From Pseudomonadota bacterium (lineage in GTDB: Bacteria > Pseudomonadota > Gammaproteobacteria > Steroidobacterales > Steroidobacteraceae), in assembly GCA_025355245.1 (NCBI GenBank), contig JANXZZ010000236.1:1-38254 (forward strand): DNA of 38,254 nucleotides, written 5' to 3'. Position numbers and translations under genes: made by a program. This document shows positions 8,350-15,931 of this stretch, in pieces (positions within the stretch are counted from its first letter, which is position 1; the number at the start of each line of letters is the position of its first letter). Below the pieces are notes generated by a model. It worked only from the letters and a program-made list of their open reading frames with translations, searched no databases and was not told where the DNA came from.

Positions 8350-9329
8350 GCGTGCGCGCGCGACCCGGCGGGTCGCATGCCCGGCACGCGACCGGTCGGG
8401 TGCGGCAGTGCATCGTGCGCGCGAAACAGGAACCTGCGCGCGACGTCGAAATAGGTCACGTACAGGAGCCCACCGTTCGCCTCGACCAGGTGCGCGCGCT
8501 GCTGGCGGTAAAGCTTGGGCAGCGCATACCACGGGACCTTCGGCTCCGCGTGGTGCAGCGCGTGCAGGTTGTTGAAGAGAAACAGCGGCCCCAGGACCCA
8601 CGAGCGCTCGACGATCGCGATCCGCTCGCGCGCCTCGGGCAGTGCGCGATGCTCCGCAAACGAGCGGATCAGGAGGATGCCGTTGCCCGGGATGACCATC
8701 GCCACGACGTAGAGCCACAGCGGCATGCCGCAAACCGTGGTTACCCAGAAGATGACCGGCACACACCAGAGGAGGTGCTCGGCCCAGCTCAACCGGACGC
8801 CCATATCGTCGCGACCGAGGGCGCGCAGTTCGCCGTGCAGGAACTTCGCGATTCGCCACGACGAGCCGATGACCACCCGCCCCGCCAACGTCTGCTGGGC
8901 CTGGTAGAGCGTCCGCGTGAACAGGCTCATGCGCACCAGAGCGTCGGGCGTCCAGTAGAACGTCTCCGGATCGTCGAAAGGATCGGTGAGGCGCTCGTCC
9001 GCGTGGTGAACGAGGTGCGTCTGGCGATAGCGTTCGTAGGGCAGCCAGAACGACAGCGGCACGATGCCGAGGAGGCGGTTGACGGTGATTGAGCGCGTCG
9101 GGTGGCCGTGCAGGATCTCGTGCTGCAGCGAGCTGTGCAGCGTGAGCAGAACCGCGCAGACGGGTGCGACGACCCAGAGCGGCCAGCGTCCGTAGGCGTA
9201 GGTGATCGAGAGCCAGGCGGCGTAGGTGCCAAGCACCAGGAGCAGGGTCGGAAGCTCCACTGCCGGCCGCTCAAGCCGGCGCTCCGTCGTCCCCGAAGGG
9301 GCAGCGCGCGCGGTCGAGTCTCGGCTCAT
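8346..9329 (-). CDS. membrane fatty acid desaturase family protein
   Basis: This 327-residue membrane diiron enzyme has the three histidine clusters of the desaturase/hydroxylase superfamily: HEILHGH (residues 70-76), HLVHH (105-109) and HALHH (256-260). H227 in a SFAEH context is a further likely ligand. Hydrophobic segments lie around 26-45, 50-68, 185-200 and 204-222. The family inserts double bonds or hydroxyls into acyl chains or other lipophilic substrates using O2. The substrate is not determined by sequence. It is convergent with the PhnD-like gene, and the two stop codons overlap. Upstream is a 107-bp gap with a TAGAAT-like -10 element and a short palindrome (9370-9381). Confidence 0.85.
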   Translation of the reverse strand: MSRDSTARAAPSGTTERRLERPAVELPTLLLVLGTYAAWLSITYAYGRWPLWVVAPVCAVLLTLHSSLQHEILHGHPTRSITVNRLLGIVPLSFWLPYERYRQTHLVHHADERLTDPFDDPETFYWTPDALVRMSLFTRTLYQAQQTLAGRVVIGSSWRIAKFLHGELRALGRDDMGVRLSWAEHLLWCVPVIFWVTTVCGMPLWLYVVAMVIPGNGILLIRSFAEHRALPEARERIAIVERSWVLGPLFLFNNLHALHHAEPKVPWYALPKLYRQQRAHLVEANGGLLYVTYFDVARRFLFRAHDALPHPTGRVPGMRPAGSRAHA

Positions 9330-9369
9330 CGGCAGGGCCTCGCAGACGGTACAGGTCGTTGTAATTCTA

Positions 9370-9381
9370 GCGAAAATTCGC
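9370..9381 (-). promoter_or_regulatory. short inverted repeat at the desaturase promoter
   Basis: GCGAAAATTCGC has 5-bp arms (GCGAA/TTCGC) and, read on the minus strand, sits directly before a TAGAAT sequence resembling a -10 hexamer. The desaturase start follows about 35 bp later. A repressor bound here would block the promoter. No cognate regulator can be named. Confidence 0.3.
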
Positions 9382-9436
9382 CCCCAACGCCGTCCCCAGA
9401 CCTAACTTTTGAGACGCGGTACCGTTCCGACGGTTG

Positions 9437-10174
9437 TCACACGTGGACGGCCTTCAGGATACGTCGCTCGATACCCGCCATCGCGTCGTAGAGCAGCATC
9501 GCCATCAGGCCCGTAATAAGCCCCCCCTGCAGGATGAAGGCGGTGTTGTTCGACAGGAGCCCCGCAATGATGACCTCGCCGAGGCCCTTGGCGGCGACGG
9601 TCGAGCCGATCGTGGCGGTGCCGATGTTGATGACGAGCGACAGGCGGATGCCCTCGAGGATGAGCGGCATCGCGAGGGGCAACTCGACCGCCAAGAGCCG
9701 CTGTCGGGGGCTCATGCCCATGCCGTTCGCGGCGTCGATGACTGACGGCGGGCAGCCCTGCAGGCCGCTGATGGTGTTCTCGAAGATCGGCAGCAGGCCG
9801 TAGGCGAAGAGCGCAATCAGCGTCGGCGTCTCCCCGAACCCCACGAGCGGTACCGCGATCGCGAGCACCGCGACCGGCGGAAAGGTTTGCCCGATGTTGA
9901 CGAGCGTGCGCGACAGCGGCAGGAACGGGGCGCCGCGGCGCCGCGTCACGAGGATGCCGAGCGTGACAGCGACGACGGTACTCGCGGCCGCGGCCAGGAA
10001 CACCGTACCGAGGTGGGCGAGCGCGAGCGTCAGGAGGCTCCCCTGGTCGTAGATCGGCGGTGCCCCGTACTCGGTGAGCGGCGCGAACAGCGGCGCAAAG
10101 CGCTGCGGGATCACGAGAAACGTGACCAGCAGCGCGAGGGCGCCTACCCGCAGGACGGTCGCGATGCGCGGCAT
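9437..10174 (-). CDS. yehW: osmoprotectant/betaine ABC transporter permease (YehW-like)
   Basis: This 245-residue inner-membrane permease belongs to the OpuB/OpuC/Yeh family. It has about six membrane spans and the EAA-type cytoplasmic loop DAANGMGMSPRQRLLAVELP followed by PLILEGIRLSLVINIGTATI. The start is the ATG at 10174 (MPRIATVL), which overlaps the stop codon of the ATPase gene by one base (TGATG). In-frame codons further upstream read into the ATPase gene and give a nonsense extension. It is the last gene of a four-gene set in the order binding protein, long permease, ATPase, short permease. That is the order of E. coli yehZYXW, a low-affinity glycine betaine system. No clear terminator follows. 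Confidence 0.88.
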   Translation of the reverse strand: MPRIATVLRVGALALLVTFLVIPQRFAPLFAPLTEYGAPPIYDQGSLLTLALAHLGTVFLAAAASTVVAVTLGILVTRRRGAPFLPLSRTLVNIGQTFPPVAVLAIAVPLVGFGETPTLIALFAYGLLPIFENTISGLQGCPPSVIDAANGMGMSPRQRLLAVELPLAMPLILEGIRLSLVINIGTATIGSTVAAKGLGEVIIAGLLSNNTAFILQGGLITGLMAMLLYDAMAGIERRILKAVHV

Positions 10175-11109
10175 CAGCTCTGCCTGCCGCGCGCGAGGAT
10201 GCCGGCCATGCTGAGCCGGCCGCCCGGCGTGCCGTCCGGGTTCACCACGATCGCGGCATCCGTGCCGCTCCACAGCAGCTCCGAGAGAACATCGCGCAGT
10301 GACGTCGACGCGGCGACGCTGAGGCCGTCGCCCGATCCCGCCTCCGCGGCCTCCCCCGCCGTCGTCAGCGACAGGAGTTTCATCGCGCGATCGCCGGTGC
10401 CGGTCAGTCGCGACACGAACGGGTCCGCCGGGCGCTTCAGCAGCACCGCGGGGCGGTCGTACTGGAGAAGCTTGCCGGCGCTCATCACGGCGACCCGATC
10501 GCCCAGGCGAAACGCCTCGTCCATATCGTGGGTGACGAGCACCACGGTCGTCCCGAAACGCCGCTGGATGTCGCGCAGATCGTCCTGCGCCTTGCTACGG
10601 ATGATCGGGTCGAGTGCGCCGAAAGGCTCGTCCATCAGCAGCACCGCGGGCTCGGCCGCGAGCGCTCGCGCGACGCCCACGCGTTGCTGCTGGCCGCCCG
10701 ACAGCTCGTGCGGGAACTTGAGCGCGTAGCCGCCCGGGTCGAGCTGGAAAATCCGGAGCAGCTCATCCACACGCGCCGCGACGCGGGCGCCTTCCCAGCC
10801 GAGGAGCCTCGGGACCGTCGCGATGTTCTCCGCGACCGTCCGGTGCGGAAAGAGACCGTGGCCCTGGATGGCGTAACCGATGCGCCGGCGCAGCCGGTGC
10901 GCGGGCTCGGCCGCGGTGTCCTTGCCATCGATGCGCACGCGGCCGGCGGACGGCTCGACCAGCCGATTGATCATGCGCAACAGCGTCGACTTGCCGGAGC
11001 CCGAGGTTCCGACGACCACCGTGATCGAGCCACGCTCGATCGACATCGAGACCGCGTCGACGACGGTCGTCGTGCCGTACTGCTTGCTCAGGGATTCAAT
11101 CTCGATCAT
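10174..11109 (-). CDS. yehX: osmoprotectant/betaine ABC transporter ATP-binding protein (YehX-like)
   Basis: This 311-residue ATPase of the OpuCA/ProV/YehX group energises betaine-type import. Walker A is GTSGSGKST (34-42), the Q-loop glutamine is Q82, the signature is LSGGQ (136-140), Walker B is VLLMDEP (156-162) and the switch histidine is H194. After the ATPase core a short tail (about 230-311) may be a reduced CBS-like regulatory region (SVAASTSLRDVLSELL). The ATG at 11109 overlaps the upstream permease stop by four bases (ATGA), a sign of translational coupling. An in-frame upstream extension reads through the permease gene and is rejected. Confidence 0.92.
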   Translation of the reverse strand: MIEIESLSKQYGTTTVVDAVSMSIERGSITVVVGTSGSGKSTLLRMINRLVEPSAGRVRIDGKDTAAEPAHRLRRRIGYAIQGHGLFPHRTVAENIATVPRLLGWEGARVAARVDELLRIFQLDPGGYALKFPHELSGGQQQRVGVARALAAEPAVLLMDEPFGALDPIIRSKAQDDLRDIQRRFGTTVVLVTHDMDEAFRLGDRVAVMSAGKLLQYDRPAVLLKRPADPFVSRLTGTGDRAMKLLSLTTAGEAAEAGSGDGLSVAASTSLRDVLSELLWSGTDAAIVVNPDGTPGGRLSMAGILARGRQS

Positions 11110-12275
11110 TGAGGAGCCCTTTTCATGACGTCGATGAGTGCATCGAGCAGGACGGCCGATGAAAACGCGAGCGCAACCGTCGGGATCGCGCCCAGCAGCA
11201 CGAGGTCGATCGCCGTCTGCCCCATGCCCTGGAAGACGAAGGTGCCGAAGCCACCGCCGCCGATGAGCGCCGCGATTGTGACCAGGCCGATGTTCTGCAC
11301 CAGCACGATGCGGATGCCGGTGAGGATCACGGGGAGCGCCAGCGGCAATTCGATCTGCCTCAGCACCTGCCCGTCCGTGAGCCCCATGCCGTGGGCCGCA
11401 TCGACGGTCGCAGCCGGCACCCGCGCAAGCCCGACGACCGTATTGGCGACGACCGGCAAGAGCGAGTAGAGAAAGAGCGCGATGACCGCAGGCGCGGCAC
11501 CGATGCCGCTGATTCCCCACTCCGATAGAAGCGGAAACGCGGTCGCGAGCGCGCCGAGCGGCACCATGAGGATTCCGAACAGCGCGATGGAGGGAATGGT
11601 CTGGACCAGGTTCAGGATCTGCAGGATCGCGGCACGCACCCGCGGAACCCGGTGGCAGAGGATGCCGACGGGGAGCGCCACGACCACGGCCGCGGTCAGC
11701 GAACCGAGCGCCAGCAGGACGTGTTGACGCGCCTCGCGCGCAAAGCGGCTCGCGTTGACGGCGTACTCGCGCATGATCGAGAGATGGTCGAAGAGTCCGG
11801 AGCGGAAGGCGATCGCGACCACCGCGGCGAACAAGACCAGACCGAGGACGCGCGTGCCGGGGCCGGGGCGCAGGCGCGCGACGGCATCGGTCGTCAGGAG
11901 GCCGAGCGCGAGCAAGAGCACCCAGAAGCCGGGCCCCGGCGATATGCGCACGATCCGGTTGCCGGGCGGCGTCAGGCCGTTGGCGGCCGCCGCAATCACC
12001 AATGCGACCGCCGCGACCCCGGCGAGGCCGACCACCAGGCGGATGCGCGCGCTCGAGACACCGAGCGCCGTGGCGGCAACGACGATAAGCACGGCATCGA
12101 AGGCGAGAGCGAGCGCCGTCGGCAGCACGGCGAATAGCGACCGGGTCTCCCCGGGCATGATCCGGTTCGTCTTGAACACGACGAACGGCAGCAGCAGCAC
12201 AGCCACCAGCCCGAACACGGTCAACAGCGCCCCCAGGGGGTCGAGGCGATAGCCCGCGGACATGCTCTTGCTCAT
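11106..12275 (-). CDS. yehY: osmoprotectant/betaine ABC transporter permease, long form (YehY-like)
   Basis: This 389-residue permease has two parts: an N-terminal block of extra membrane helices (about residues 12-165) and a C-terminal Opu-type permease domain. The domain carries the coupling loop DAAHGMGLTDGQVLRQIELP and the following PVILTGIRIVLVQNIGLVTI. The long N-terminal membrane extension matches YehY (about 385 residues) and separates it from the short OpuBB permeases. Translation begins at the ATG at 12275. A 64-bp spacer carrying a strong hairpin separates it from the binding-protein gene, and it overlaps the ATPase gene by four bases. Confidence 0.9.
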   Translation of the reverse strand: MSKSMSAGYRLDPLGALLTVFGLVAVLLLPFVVFKTNRIMPGETRSLFAVLPTALALAFDAVLIVVAATALGVSSARIRLVVGLAGVAAVALVIAAAANGLTPPGNRIVRISPGPGFWVLLLALGLLTTDAVARLRPGPGTRVLGLVLFAAVVAIAFRSGLFDHLSIMREYAVNASRFAREARQHVLLALGSLTAAVVVALPVGILCHRVPRVRAAILQILNLVQTIPSIALFGILMVPLGALATAFPLLSEWGISGIGAAPAVIALFLYSLLPVVANTVVGLARVPAATVDAAHGMGLTDGQVLRQIELPLALPVILTGIRIVLVQNIGLVTIAALIGGGGFGTFVFQGMGQTAIDLVLLGAIPTVALAFSSAVLLDALIDVMKRAPQ

Positions 12276-12305
12276 CTCGACGCCCAGCCTCGGGAATTGC
12301 AGGGT

Positions 12306-12334
12306 CGCCGCCGCGCGCGAGGCTCGCGGCGGCG
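12306..12334 (-). promoter_or_regulatory. intercistronic stem-loop between binding-protein and permease genes
   Basis: Perfect 10-bp GC arms (12306-12315 and 12325-12334) enclose a 9-base loop in the spacer between the binding-protein stop and the permease start. There is no U-tract in the direction of transcription. Hairpins here are common in ABC operons, where they protect the binding-protein mRNA and lower permease expression. That role is inferred from position. Confidence 0.55.
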
Positions 12335-12339
12335 GACGC

Positions 12340-13250
12340 CTATCTCAGGAATCCTTTGCTCTTCAGGTAGTCCTCGGCGACGGTCTCCGTCGGCTCGCCG
12401 TCGATCTGGACGCGGGCGTTGAGCGCCTGGAGGATCTCGCCGTTGAAGCTCTCCATCAGCGGCTTCACGATCTGGGCGATCCTCGGGTTGGCCTTGAGCA
12501 CGACCTCGCGGACGATTGGAACCGGCGCGAAAGTCGGCTGATCGTGCTTGTCGTCGTCGAGAAGCGTCAGATTGGACGCCGTGATGCCGCCGTCCGTGCC
12601 GTAGACCATTGCTGCGTTGGTGCCGTTGGTCTGCGCCGTGCGGCGCCCATCGTTGCCGACGTATCGCCCCCCGCGAGCACGATCAGCTGGTCGGGGTGCA
12701 GCGAGAACCCGTAGGTCTTCTCGAGCGAGCGCAACGTCGCCGAGTTCACGAACTCGGCCGAGCACGCGATCACGACCTTGCCGCCCGCCGACACCCAGCG
12801 CGCGAAATCGCTCATCGTTTTCAGGTGGTTGGCCGTACCGATGTCCCGGCGCACGGCGAGCGCCCAGGCATTGCTCGCGTTCGCCGGTGTCAGCCAGACG
12901 ATCTTGTTGGCCTGGTAGTCGAGCTTCGCGCCGAAGTCGTAGCCGGCCTTGAAGTCCTTCCACGCGGGATCGGAGGCGACGTTGAAGAAGAAACCCGCGT
13001 TGCCCGTGTACTCGACGTAGAGATCAATCTCGCCGGATATGATGGCCTTGCGGACCACCGGGGTGCCGCCGAGCGTCATGCGATCAACAGTCTTGATGCC
13101 GTTCGCCTCGAGCAGCAGGCGAATCATCTGGCCGATCATGGCCGACTCGCTCGACAGCTTCGAGGACACGACCACGGCCGCCTCGGTGGGCGCCACGGTC
13201 GCTAGCACCAGCGCCGCCGCCAGGGTGAGGGACTTGAGAACGCTCCCCAC
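12340..13250 (-). pseudogene. yehZ: betaine-type ABC transporter substrate-binding protein (YehZ/OsmF-like), frameshifted
   Basis: The reading frame encodes a periplasmic binding protein of about 300 residues split by one missing base. The front part starts at a GTG (13250) with GGAGG six bases upstream. It has a signal peptide ending PTEA, then GTPVVRKAIISGEIDLYVEYTG and WLTPANASNAWALAVRRD, and runs to LAGGDTSATMGAA. The homologous sequence then continues in another frame as AQTNGTNAAMVYGTDGG through the end KSKGFLR. The break lies at about 12634-12642. Adding one base there restores the OsmF-like join (MGAA-x-AQTNG), where E. coli has a similar GGDT...AA...NAAM stretch. The gene heads an otherwise intact yehZYXW-like operon, so a sequencing error is as likely as real inactivation. 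The ligand is probably glycine betaine or a related osmolyte. Confidence 0.85.
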
Positions 13251-13455
13251 TGGGCACCTCCGTACCGATTCTTGCGCCGGTCGCGAGCGGCGCCGGCCCA
13301 CTCAACGCCGCCGGTCGTTCCGCCGGCCGGCAACCCGCGATCTCCCTCTTCTTCCGACACGTTGTCGGTTGTTGCGCGGCGCGTCAAGCCCGCCGCCGCG
13401 AGGCCGCCTGATTCTGCTGCTGGAATCCCGCACGATCCCCTAGAATACGCACGAC
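13251..13455. promoter_or_regulatory. divergent promoter region between the betaine importer and the sarcosine oxidase-like gene
   Basis: This 205-bp gap separates two genes pointing apart. A TAGAAT hexamer (13441-13446) lies only nine bases before the GTG at 13456 and no Shine-Dalgarno lies between them. If it is the -10 box, the mRNA would be nearly leaderless. On the other strand, GGAGG (13257-13261) serves the binding-protein gene. I see no clear -35 box or operator palindrome. Confidence 0.4.
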
Positions 13456-14715
13456 GTGTCGAGCGGTTCATATTCAGGCGTCAGGCTGTTTCTGGAAGGG
13501 CTTTCCGGCCATCGGGGCTGGACCCGCGCCTGGAAAAAGGCCGCGCCGCGCTCCCGCTACCGCGTGGTGATCGTCGGCGGCGGCGGGCACGGACTCGCCA
13601 CCGCCTACTACCTCGCCGCCGAGTTCGGCATCACCGACGTCGCGGTCATCGACAAAGGCCCGATCGGCCTCGGCAACGTCGGGCGCAACACCACGATCGT
13701 TCGCTCGAACTACTTTCAGCCCGACAACGTGCGCTTCTACGACTACTCGTTGCGTCTGTGGGAGGGGCTCGAGCACCGGCTCAATTTCAACGCGATGGTG
13801 AGCCAGCGCGGCACGCTCAACCTCTTCCATACCGAGGCGCAGCGCGACCTGTTCACGCGCCGCGCCAACGGCATGAGGATGCAGTCGGTCGATGCGGAGG
13901 CGCTCGGCCGGGACGCGGTCAAGGCCCTGGTTCCGCTCGTCGACCTCGACAACGGCCGCTACCCGGTGCTCGGCGGGTTCCTGCAACGCCGCGGCGGCAC
14001 TGTCCGCCACGATGCGGTCGCCTGGGGCTATGCGCGCGCCGCCTCCGACGCCGGCGTCGATATCATCGAGAACTGCGCGGTCACCGGCATTCGCCGCGAT
14101 GGCAACGGCGTGACGGGCGTCGACACGCCCGCCGGCTTCATCGGCGCCGACAGCGTCTGCCTCGCGGTCGCCGGCCATTCGTCCCAGCTCGCCGAGATGG
14201 CGGGCTTCCGGCTGCCGATGGAAACCCACGTGCTGCAGGCCTTCGTGACCGAGAGCATCAAACCCGTGCTCGACGTGGTGCTGACCTACGGCGCCGGCCA
14301 TTTCTACATCAGCCAGTCGGACAAGGGCGGTCTCGTGTTCGGCGGCGCGATCGACGGTTACAACACCTACGCGCAGCGCGGCACCCTGCCGATGGCCGAG
14401 GAAGTCGCCGCCGCGGGCCTCACGTTGCTGCCCGCACTCGCGCGACTCAAGGTGGTCAGGCAATGGGGCGGCGTCATGGACATGAGCATGGACGGCTCGC
14501 CGATCATCTCGAAGACGCCGGTCGAGCGGCTGATCCTGAACGGCGGCTGGTGCTACGGCGGCTTCAAGGCCATTCCGGCCGGCGGCATGTCGACCGCGCA
14601 CCTGATCGCGCGCGGCGAACCCCACCCGGTGGCCGCGCATTTGGGACTCGATCGGTTCGCCAACGGTCGCACGATCGACGAGCGCGGCATCGGCCCCTTC
14701 CCCTTCCTGCACTGA
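13456..14715 (+). CDS. FAD-dependent oxidoreductase, sarcosine oxidase beta subunit-like
   Basis: This 419-residue flavoprotein of the D-amino-acid-oxidase fold closely resembles SoxB, the beta subunit of heterotetrameric sarcosine oxidase. It shows an N-terminal GHRGWTRAW, the FAD-binding VVIVGGGGHGLATAYYL (37-53), then GNVGRNTTIVRSNYF and QRRGGTVRHDAVAWGYARAA. In SoxB a His in that last region carries covalent FMN; H185 is the candidate here. GGFKAIPAGG near the C-terminus is also family-typical. SoxB oxidatively demethylates sarcosine with folate and O2, but it needs alpha, gamma and delta partners. None is present in the window, so the substrate may differ. The GTG start is supported by N-terminal family similarity rather than by a ribosome-binding site. 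It converges on the enolase-family gene, with a 16-bp gap. Confidence 0.85.
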   Translation: MSSGSYSGVRLFLEGLSGHRGWTRAWKKAAPRSRYRVVIVGGGGHGLATAYYLAAEFGITDVAVIDKGPIGLGNVGRNTTIVRSNYFQPDNVRFYDYSLRLWEGLEHRLNFNAMVSQRGTLNLFHTEAQRDLFTRRANGMRMQSVDAEALGRDAVKALVPLVDLDNGRYPVLGGFLQRRGGTVRHDAVAWGYARAASDAGVDIIENCAVTGIRRDGNGVTGVDTPAGFIGADSVCLAVAGHSSQLAEMAGFRLPMETHVLQAFVTESIKPVLDVVLTYGAGHFYISQSDKGGLVFGGAIDGYNTYAQRGTLPMAEEVAAAGLTLLPALARLKVVRQWGGVMDMSMDGSPIISKTPVERLILNGGWCYGGFKAIPAGGMSTAHLIARGEPHPVAAHLGLDRFANGRTIDERGIGPFPFLH

Positions 14716-14731
14716 GGAAGGACGCGGCCCC

Positions 14732-15916
14732 TCAGAGCGGGCGATCCGCCATGTCGAGGTGCAGCAGCGTGCCCCGGTACGGGTACTTCGCGATCAACGC
14801 CTCGTTCAACTCGACGCCGAGGCCGGGCTCCGTCGGCGGGATGATATAGCCCTCCTCCCAGCGGATCGGCTTCACGAGAATGTCGCTGTGGAAGCCCTGC
14901 CAGCGCTCGATGCTTTCCTGGATCAGGAAATTAGGGCTGCAGGTCGCGAGCTGGATGTTGGCCGCACCGACGATCGGTCCGCAGTAGAGATGCGGCGCGA
15001 TCTGGACGTGGCGCACCTCGGCCATGCCGGCGATTTTCTTGGCCTCGAGGAGCCCGCCGACCCGTCCGAGGTTCATCTGCAGGATCGCTGCGGCGCCGGC
15101 ATCGAGGAGCCTGCCAAAATCGTACTTGGTGGTGAGCCGTTCGCCGGTTGCGATCGGGATCGTGGTCGCGCGCGCGACCTTGGCCATTTCCTCGGGCGCA
15201 TCGGGCGGCACTGGCTCCTCGAACCAGAGCGGGTCGTAGGGCTCGAGGCGCCGCGCGAGCCGGATGGCGCCTGCGGCCGTCATCTGGCCGTGGGTACCAA
15301 AGAGTAGATCGGCCTTGCTGCCGACCGCTTCGCGCAGCCGCTTGACGAAGCGCTCGCAGAGATCGAGCGCCTCGAGCGACAGCTGCCGCCCGTCGAACGC
15401 GGTATAGGGTCCCGCAGGATCGAACTTGATCGCCGTGAAGCCTTGCTGCACGTACTCGACCGCGCGCTCGGCCGAGAGCTCGGGGTCCTGGTAGACGTCG
15501 GTCGCATCGCCCGGACGAGCGTATATATAAGTGTAGGAGCGCAGCCGCTCGTGCACGCGCCCGCCGAGCAGGTTGTAGACCGGCTGGCCGGCTTCCTTGC
15601 CAATGATGTCCCAGCACGCCATCTCGAGTGCGCTCAACACCCCCATCAGCGTCAGGTCCGGATGCTGCGTGAAGCCGGCAGAATACACGCGCCGCCACAT
15701 GCGCTCGATGTTGTGCGGATCCTCGCCCTCGAGATAGCGCTGGAATACGTCCTCGATCATCTTCGCGACGAGGTGCGGCTCGAACGGGACGCAGTACGCC
15801 TCGCCGACCCCACTGACGTTGCCGTCGGTGGTGAGCTTCACGAACACGAAGTAACGGCCGCCGTTGTGCGGCGGCGGGTTACCGACCACGAAGGTCCGGA
15901 TGCCGGTGAGCTTCAC
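14732..15916 (-). CDS. enolase-superfamily protein (mandelate racemase/muconate lactonizing group)
   Basis: This 394-residue protein has the family's capping domain and (beta/alpha)7-barrel. Family segments include KFDPAGPY (164-171), WFEEPVPP, ATGERLTT and APHLYCGP with H309. Relatives such as galactonate or mannonate dehydratase remove water from sugar acids using Mg2+. Two usual acidic positions look altered. The first metal ligand, normally D-x-H-G, is here G207-T-H209-G. The Asp that normally pairs with the catalytic His is N282 (QMNLGRVGG). E233/E234 and E259 remain. This may be a subfamily trait with changed chemistry. It starts at a GTG, 15 bp after the aldehyde dehydrogenase stop, so the two form an operon. 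The substrate is unknown. Confidence 0.82.
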   Translation of the reverse strand: MKLTGIRTFVVGNPPPHNGGRYFVFVKLTTDGNVSGVGEAYCVPFEPHLVAKMIEDVFQRYLEGEDPHNIERMWRRVYSAGFTQHPDLTLMGVLSALEMACWDIIGKEAGQPVYNLLGGRVHERLRSYTYIYARPGDATDVYQDPELSAERAVEYVQQGFTAIKFDPAGPYTAFDGRQLSLEALDLCERFVKRLREAVGSKADLLFGTHGQMTAAGAIRLARRLEPYDPLWFEEPVPPDAPEEMAKVARATTIPIATGERLTTKYDFGRLLDAGAAAILQMNLGRVGGLLEAKKIAGMAEVRHVQIAPHLYCGPIVGAANIQLATCSPNFLIQESIERWQGFHSDILVKPIRWEEGYIIPPTEPGLGVELNEALIAKYPYRGTLLHLDMADRPL

Positions 15917-15931
15917 TTGGGGTCTACGCGC

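Noticed and set aside
11110-11520. N-terminal extension of the importer ATPase
   Set aside because: The in-frame extension is a shadow of the YehY-like permease gene. The ATPase family begins at MIEIESLSKQYG, and the ATG at 11109 gives a typical 4-bp overlap.
12634-12642. Programmed ribosomal frameshift in the binding-protein gene
   Set aside because: I see no slippery heptamer or downstream pseudoknot, and binding proteins of this family are not known to use frameshifting. An indel is simpler.
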